DNA from: CAYQDF01 sp964416175
GTDB lineage: Bacteria > Chloroflexota > Anaerolineae > Anaerolineales > UBA4823
Assembly: GCA_964416175.1 (NCBI GenBank)
Contig: CAYQDF010000001.1
Coordinates: 1 to 64,000, forward strand
Direction: 5' to 3'
DNA: 64,000 nucleotides
A model generated the notes under the pieces. That model ran no database searches. It had not been told where the DNA came from and was given only the letters and a program-made list of their open reading frames with translations. Shown piece by piece: positions 60,229 to 64,000 of this stretch (the first letter of the stretch is position 1; each line of letters opens with the position of its first letter). A program made the position numbers and the translations under genes.

Positions 60229-60825
60229 ATGCCCAAAGGATATCGCTTGAACAAAAATCCGCCTAACCGGCAGCGCCGCCCGCACCTCGCCCAGGGGGAG
60301 GAATGGATCCGGGATTTCCTGAAAAGCGCCGTGGTCGGTCACATCGCCACGCGTTGGGACGAGCAGCCCTTCATCACCCCCGTCAATTTCTGGTACGACT
60401 CCGAGCGCCACGAGATTTACTTTCATTCCAACATCGTCGGGCGATTGCGCGCCAACGCCGATCGCCACCGGGAGGTGTGTTTCGAGGCCAGCCGGCACGG
60501 CAGGCTGTTGCCCTCTAACGTGGCCCTGGAATTCAGTATCCAGTATGAGAGCGTGATTGCCTTCGGCAAGATCCGGATCCTCGAGGACGATCAGGAGAAG
60601 CGCCGGGCGCTTTACGGCCTGATCGAGAAGTATTTCCCCGGCATGCGCCCCGGCGAGCACTACCGGCCGATCACGGATCAGGAGTTGAAGCGCACGTCCG
60701 TGTATGCCATCGCAATCGAGTCCTGGAGTGGAAAGCGCAACTGGAAAGAGCGCGCCGATCAGAGCGAGGAATGGCCGGCTCTAGGCGAAGAATGGTTCTT
60801 CCAGGCGTCAGAATCTAAGGCCTGA
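60229..60825 (+). CDS. Pyridoxamine 5'-phosphate oxidase-fold protein
   Basis: The 198-residue product fits the PPOX/split-barrel flavin-binding group: FLKSAVVGHIATRWDEQPFITPVNFWYD, EIYFHSNIVGRLRANADRHREVCFEASRHGRLL. Members bind FMN or F420 and include nitroimidazole-resistance (NimA-like) reductases. The ATG at 60229 has no Shine-Dalgarno sequence and follows an AT-rich TTAAAAT. It is followed by a convergent murI gene. Confidence 0.85.
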   Translation: MPKGYRLNKNPPNRQRRPHLAQGEEWIRDFLKSAVVGHIATRWDEQPFITPVNFWYDSERHEIYFHSNIVGRLRANADRHREVCFEASRHGRLLPSNVALEFSIQYESVIAFGKIRILEDDQEKRRALYGLIEKYFPGMRPGEHYRPITDQELKRTSVYAIAIESWSGKRNWKERADQSEEWPALGEEWFFQASESKA

Positions 60826-60999
60826 GGAGCACCGAGAGCACCCCCGATTCTGACTTCACAGGATGCTGGACCAATTACCACCGTTTTCGGTCTTGGGATA
60901 AGATTCCAAAATAAGATGAATCCCAGGACAACGAGGGAAAAAGAACACCGCAGCGATTAATGCGCAGGAAGGTTGAAGGCGGAGATTGCCTCGCACAAA

Positions 61000-61824
61000 T
61001 TAACCCTCCAGTAGATCCATCCCCTTCCAGTGCAGCCGGCCGACGGGTCCCACCGCGGCGGACAGGCGAGCCAGCAGCGCCTCCAGGCTGGAAGGATCTC
61101 CGGTCGTCAGGTAGTGGATTTCCCCCCGCAATCCCGCAGTGCTCATCAAGCCGCGCTCCTCGAGCACCCGCCTCACCTGGCGGGCGACCGCCGGCGCCGG
61201 ATCGATCACGCGCACGCCCGGACCGGCGATCTCCTCGATGACCGGGATGACGAACGGGTAGTGCGTGCAGCCCAGCACGATCACGTCGATCCCGCGGACG
61301 AGCATCGGCTGGAGCGCCTGATCCAGGATCCTCCGCACACCGGCGCCGACGAGCTCCCCGCGCTCGATCTCCATGACCAACCCGGGGCAGGTATCCTGGA
61401 GCACCACCACCCCGTTGGCGAAGCGCTCTATCACCGAGGCGTAGAGCGCCCCCTGGAACGTCGCCGGGGTGGCGAGCACGCCCACCACGCCAGTCCGGGT
61501 CTGTTCGGCAGCCGGTTTGACCGCTGGCTCCATGCCGACGAATGGCGTCCCCGGGAAGGTCCGGCGCAGGTGGTGCAGGGCAGCTGCCGAGGCCGTGTTG
61601 CAGGCAACCACGATCAGCTTGGCGCCTCGGTCCAGCAGATAGCGGGTAATCCCCTCCGAGAAGGCGCGCACTTCCTCGAGCGGCCGCGCGCCGTAAGGCA
61701 CGTGGGCCTGGTCGGCAAGGTAAACGATGTCTTCACCGGGCAGCTCAGCGCGCACCGCGCGCAGCACCGAGAGACCTCCCACGCCGGAGTCGAAGATGCC
61801 GAGAGGCGCTTTCACCGGCAGCAC
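61000..61824 (-). CDS. murI: Glutamate racemase
   Basis: The 274-residue enzyme makes D-glutamate for peptidoglycan. LGIFDSGVGGLSVLRAV opens it, and the two catalytic cysteines are in VVACNTASAAAL near residue 73 and LGCTHYPF near residue 183. DQAHVPYG and the surrounding substrate loop are conserved. The start is a GTG (61824). A peptidoglycan role is consistent with a walled or at least glutamate-using cell. Confidence 0.95.
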   Translation of the reverse strand: MLPVKAPLGIFDSGVGGLSVLRAVRAELPGEDIVYLADQAHVPYGARPLEEVRAFSEGITRYLLDRGAKLIVVACNTASAAALHHLRRTFPGTPFVGMEPAVKPAAEQTRTGVVGVLATPATFQGALYASVIERFANGVVVLQDTCPGLVMEIERGELVGAGVRRILDQALQPMLVRGIDVIVLGCTHYPFVIPVIEEIAGPGVRVIDPAPAVARQVRRVLEERGLMSTAGLRGEIHYLTTGDPSSLEALLARLSAAVGPVGRLHWKGMDLLEG

Positions 61825-61861
61825 TTCAACTGCCTCCTGGCTCGCTGCAACTGCCGCACCT

Positions 61862-62590
61862 CTACCTGATCTCCCTCGCCGCCGCGCCGACGAACGCTTC
61901 GAACAGCGCCTGCATCGGAGCGTGGGCGGTCAGCCATTCCGGGTGCCACTGCACCGCCAGCCCAAAGGAGTGCCCCGGCAGCTCCAACGCCTCGACGATC
62001 CCGTCCGGGGCGTGAGCGGCTGACGCCAGGCCGGGCGCCAGCTGGTCGACTGCCTGGTGGTGAAAACTGTTGACGCGCGCCTCGCGCACCCCCAGTATAC
62101 CCGCCAGGCGGCTGCCGGCGCTGACCCTCACCGGGTGCGCCAGGTAGTCGCGCGGCCAGCCGGGATAGTAATCGTGCTTCGCCGCACCGGGTGCCTGGTC
62201 GAGGATGTCTGCGTAGAGCGTCCCGCCCAGCCCCACATTGACCAGCTGCAGCCCCCGGCAGATGCCAAGGAAAGGCCGGTCCGCCTGGACCGCCCTGCCC
62301 AGCAGGTAAAGCTCCATCCGGTCCCGCTCCGGATCGACCTCGCTGACTTTCGGGTGGTCCCCGGCGTCATAGCAGGCTGGATCGATGTCTCCGCCGCCGG
62401 TGAAGATCAACCCATCCAGCCGGGAGAACAGCGCAGCAAGCGCCTCCTCCAGCAGGCCGGGTGGAATCAGGATCGGGCACCCGCCGGCCCGGACGATGGC
62501 CTCGACATAGGCCTCGGCGATCGCTGCGATCGGCGTTCCGCTCTGGCTGTTTGCCCTGTACGTCGTCAGACCGATCAGGGGGATCTTCAT
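61862..62590 (-). CDS. Gamma-glutamyl-gamma-aminobutyrate hydrolase-like (PuuD) amidotransferase
   Basis: The 242-residue protein is a class I glutamine amidotransferase-like hydrolase of the PuuD/GATase1_2126 type. The nucleophile Cys is in FLGICRGLQLVNV near residue 111, and His and Glu in VQWHPEWL near the C-terminus. GGGDIDPACYD is the conserved loop near residue 60. It would cleave a gamma-glutamyl amide. It is 37 bases upstream of murI on the same strand. Confidence 0.92.
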   Translation of the reverse strand: MKIPLIGLTTYRANSQSGTPIAAIAEAYVEAIVRAGGCPILIPPGLLEEALAALFSRLDGLIFTGGGDIDPACYDAGDHPKVSEVDPERDRMELYLLGRAVQADRPFLGICRGLQLVNVGLGGTLYADILDQAPGAAKHDYYPGWPRDYLAHPVRVSAGSRLAGILGVREARVNSFHHQAVDQLAPGLASAAHAPDGIVEALELPGHSFGLAVQWHPEWLTAHAPMQALFEAFVGAAAREIR

Positions 62591-62661
62591 CTCAACTTAC
62601 CTGTGAATTGGACGCGGATTGACACGGATAAGACGGGCCACCTGGTTACACATACATGAGA

Positions 62662-62690
62662 AGAGCGCAGCAAGCCATCTGCTGCGCTCT
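62662..62690 (-). terminator. Terminator-like hairpin after rplS
   Basis: AGAGCGCAGCA (62662-62672) and TGCTGCGCTCT (62680-62690) are perfect 11-bp arms with a seven-base loop, located about 25 bases after the rplS stop on the minus strand. No T tract follows on that strand. Confidence 0.6.
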
Positions 62691-62713
62691 AATTAAATCA
62701 GAAAAAAGGCTGG

Positions 62714-63064
62714 TTATTGTATGAACTTCTGCTTGAGGCGGGCGCGCTTGCCGGTGCGGTCGCGCAGGAAATACAGCTTGGCGCGGCGGACATGCGCGCT
62801 GCGATGCACGACGACTTTTTCGATTCGCGGCGAGTGCAGCAGGAAGGTGCGTTCGACGCCGATCCCGTTGCTGGCGATGCGGCGCACGGTAAAGTTCGCG
62901 TTGTTCCCGCCGCTGCGGATGCGCAGCACGGTCCCGCGGAACTCCTGCGTGCGCTCGGTGTTCCCTTCCCTGATGCGCAGGAACACGCTGACGGTATCCC
63001 CCGGGCGCAGATTCGGGATGTCCGGGTTCGCCGGTGCTTCGACGGATTTGAGTAGTTCGTTCAT
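62714..63064 (-). CDS. rplS: Ribosomal protein L19
   Basis: The 116-residue large-subunit protein has the L19 signatures PGDTVSVFLRIREGNTERTQEFRGTVL, NFTVRRIASNGIGVERTFLLHSP and RRAKLYFLRDRTGKRARLK. It contacts 16S rRNA at the subunit interface. Unlike many bacteria it is not followed by trmD or rpsP in the window. An extended -10 promoter and a terminator-like hairpin lie upstream. Confidence 0.98.
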   Translation of the reverse strand: MNELLKSVEAPANPDIPNLRPGDTVSVFLRIREGNTERTQEFRGTVLRIRSGGNNANFTVRRIASNGIGVERTFLLHSPRIEKVVVHRSAHVRRAKLYFLRDRTGKRARLKQKFIQ

Positions 63065-63104
63065 CTGACAGATCCTTCCGAGCCGATAATCTCACAGGCA
63101 ACAG

Positions 63105-63121
63105 AAAACCGCCCGAGGCGG
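63105..63121 (-). terminator. Hairpin with T tract in rplS leader
   Basis: On the minus strand CCGCC-TCG-GGCGG (63121 to 63109) is followed by TTTT (63108-63105), giving a short terminator-like element about 40 bases before the rplS ATG. It may be an attenuator of L19 expression. Confidence 0.5.
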
Positions 63122-63132
63122 CGCGGGGTGGG

Positions 63133-63141
63133 ATTATATCA
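63133..63141 (-). promoter_or_regulatory. Extended -10 promoter of rplS
   Basis: On the minus strand TGA followed by TATAAT (63133-63138) gives an extended -10 about 70 bases ahead of the rplS ATG. The -35 region is weak (TTCCCA with 17-base spacing). Confidence 0.6.
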
Positions 63142-63333
63142 CAGGCAAGTGGGAATGGGAAGGCGAAAAATTCGATTATCATTTGGAGCGTATCCCAGAC
63201 CTCTTGCTAAAGGTTTCCAGGATTGGAGGAGCGCAGCGGCAATCCAGGTCGAAGTTTGCAGAGCTATCGAAGAGCTGCGCCCACCGCGCAAAAGTATTTT
63301 TCAACCATATAAGGAGGCGCTACCAGACACCTC

Positions 63334-64000
63334 ATGATCGATCAGGCGCAAGCAGATAGAATTGCCCGCGTGCTGCCCATGCTGCGGCGCGCAGACCCGC
63401 AACTCTGGCGCGAGTTCCAGCGAAGCGCATTCTTTGCCCGCATCCCGGCTGGCAGGGGCGTGTTCGTGGAAGGCGACCGAGCCGATTCCATCGCCCTGCT
63501 GATCTCCGGCGTGGTACGGGTCTATAAGATTGGGGAGAGCGGCCGGGAGATCACCCTGTACCGCTTCGGATCTGGCGAATCCTGCATCCTGACCGCCAAC
63601 GCCATCCTCAGCCAGCAGGACTTCCCCGCCATCGCCACGGTAGAGCGGGAAGCGGAGGCGGTGATGGTCCCGGCGGAGGCCTTCCGCAGCTGGGTGGGCC
63701 GCTACGACCTGTGGCGCAGCTTCGTCTTCGACCTGCTCTCGCAGCGCCTGGCGATCCTGATGGAGATCGTGGACGAAGTGGCGTTCCGCCGCATGGATGC
63801 CCGCATCGCCGCTTTCCTGGTGGAAAGGGGCCGGGTCCAAAACCCAATCCGCGTCACGCACCAGGAGATCGCCGCCGAGCTGGGCAGTTCAAGGGAAGTG
63901 ATCAGCCGCATCCTGGAGGACTTCGCCGACCTGGGGCTGGTCGCCGTGGGCCGCAGGAAGATCGAGGTCCTCGACCTCGATGCGCTGAAAGATCGCGCCG
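63334..64000 (+). CDS. Crp/Fnr-family transcriptional regulator (partial)
   Basis: My translation from the ATG at 63334 gives at least 222 residues with no stop before the window ends. The N-terminal cyclic-nucleotide-binding-like barrel includes FVEGDRADSIALLISGVVRVYKIGESGREITLYRFGSGESC. The C-terminal winged helix has DARIAAFLVER and THQEIAAELGSSREVISRILEDF with the recognition helix, then GLVAVGRRKIEVLD. There is no Cys cluster of the Fnr type, so the signal is unclear. AAGGAGG lies 16 bases ahead of the ATG, rather far. Confidence 0.93.
   Translation, partial: MIDQAQADRIARVLPMLRRADPQLWREFQRSAFFARIPAGRGVFVEGDRADSIALLISGVVRVYKIGESGREITLYRFGSGESCILTANAILSQQDFPAIATVEREAEAVMVPAEAFRSWVGRYDLWRSFVFDLLSQRLAILMEIVDEVAFRRMDARIAAFLVERGRVQNPIRVTHQEIAAELGSSREVISRILEDFADLGLVAVGRRKIEVLDLDALKDRA

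Noticed and set aside
62646..63182. Minus-strand frame in a different phase from rplS
   Set aside because: Overlaps rplS and encodes a low-complexity Arg-rich product without known relatives.
63128..63337. 69-codon plus-strand frame before the Crp/Fnr gene
   Set aside because: No ribosome-binding site of its own, no recognisable domain, and it overlaps the rplS promoter; probably chance.

Overview
The window is about 58-60 % GC by eye and reads as a scaffolded draft contig (a 10-base N run lies inside gatC). Long alanine/proline/glutamate lipoprotein linkers, a REP-like 'TTCGACTACG / TCCGCTCAG' element, clusters of ABC sugar transporters and TIM-barrel sugar isomerases, and corrinoid methyltransferases without pyrrolysine together suggest a heterotrophic Chloroflexota bacterium close to Anaerolineae. 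This placement is inference; no rRNA gene is present. I see no phage genes, insertion sequences, tRNA genes or CRISPR arrays.

Region A (1-24400, minus strand) is one long sugar-catabolism cluster read right to left. It starts with a ROK/XylR-type regulator that has a near-consensus promoter and a palindromic operator. Next come a MalEFG-like ABC importer with two different ATPase genes, two TIM-barrel epimerases, a Gfo/Idh/MocA dehydrogenase, a small membrane protein, xylose isomerase, xylulokinase, a PfkB kinase, a second xylose-isomerase homologue, a GlcD-like flavoprotein with a GlcF-like Fe-S partner, another epimerase, a Tm-1-like/UPF0261 protein, a creatininase-family hydrolase, another epimerase and a LarA-type nickel racemase cut by the window edge. 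Many gene gaps carry strong hairpins.

Region B (24484-31423, minus) is an operon of epimerase, RbsA/RbsC/RbsB-type importer, UroD-superfamily methyltransferase and corrinoid protein. It diverges from a GntR/UTRA regulator; a 14-bp perfect palindrome lies where the two promoters face each other. Region C (31682-38815, plus) continues from gntR with an epimerase, a PfkB kinase, a split transketolase, a COG4091-type dehydrogenase with a SAF domain, and an epimerase paralogous to the one at 1327-2307. B and C together look like an undescribed pathway in which a (possibly O- or N-methylated) carbohydrate is imported, demethylated through a corrinoid, isomerised, phosphorylated and split by a transketolase. 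The substrate cannot be read from the sequence.

Region D (39097-43974, plus) has a DinB-fold protein, a non-pyrrolysine MttB-family methyltransferase, a ROK sugar kinase and a GMC oxidoreductase with a cysteine-rich motif. Region E (43795-49515, minus) is gatC-gatA-alkD-like-gatB-hydrolase-GNAT. Region F (49674-60825, plus) holds acyl-CoA dehydrogenase, a GT39-like membrane protein, an alcohol dehydrogenase relative, propionyl/acetyl-CoA carboxylase subunits (interrupted by a hydrolase gene), a CYTH protein and a PPOX-fold protein. Region G (61000-64000) has murI, a PuuD-like amidotransferase, rplS and a truncated Crp/Fnr regulator.
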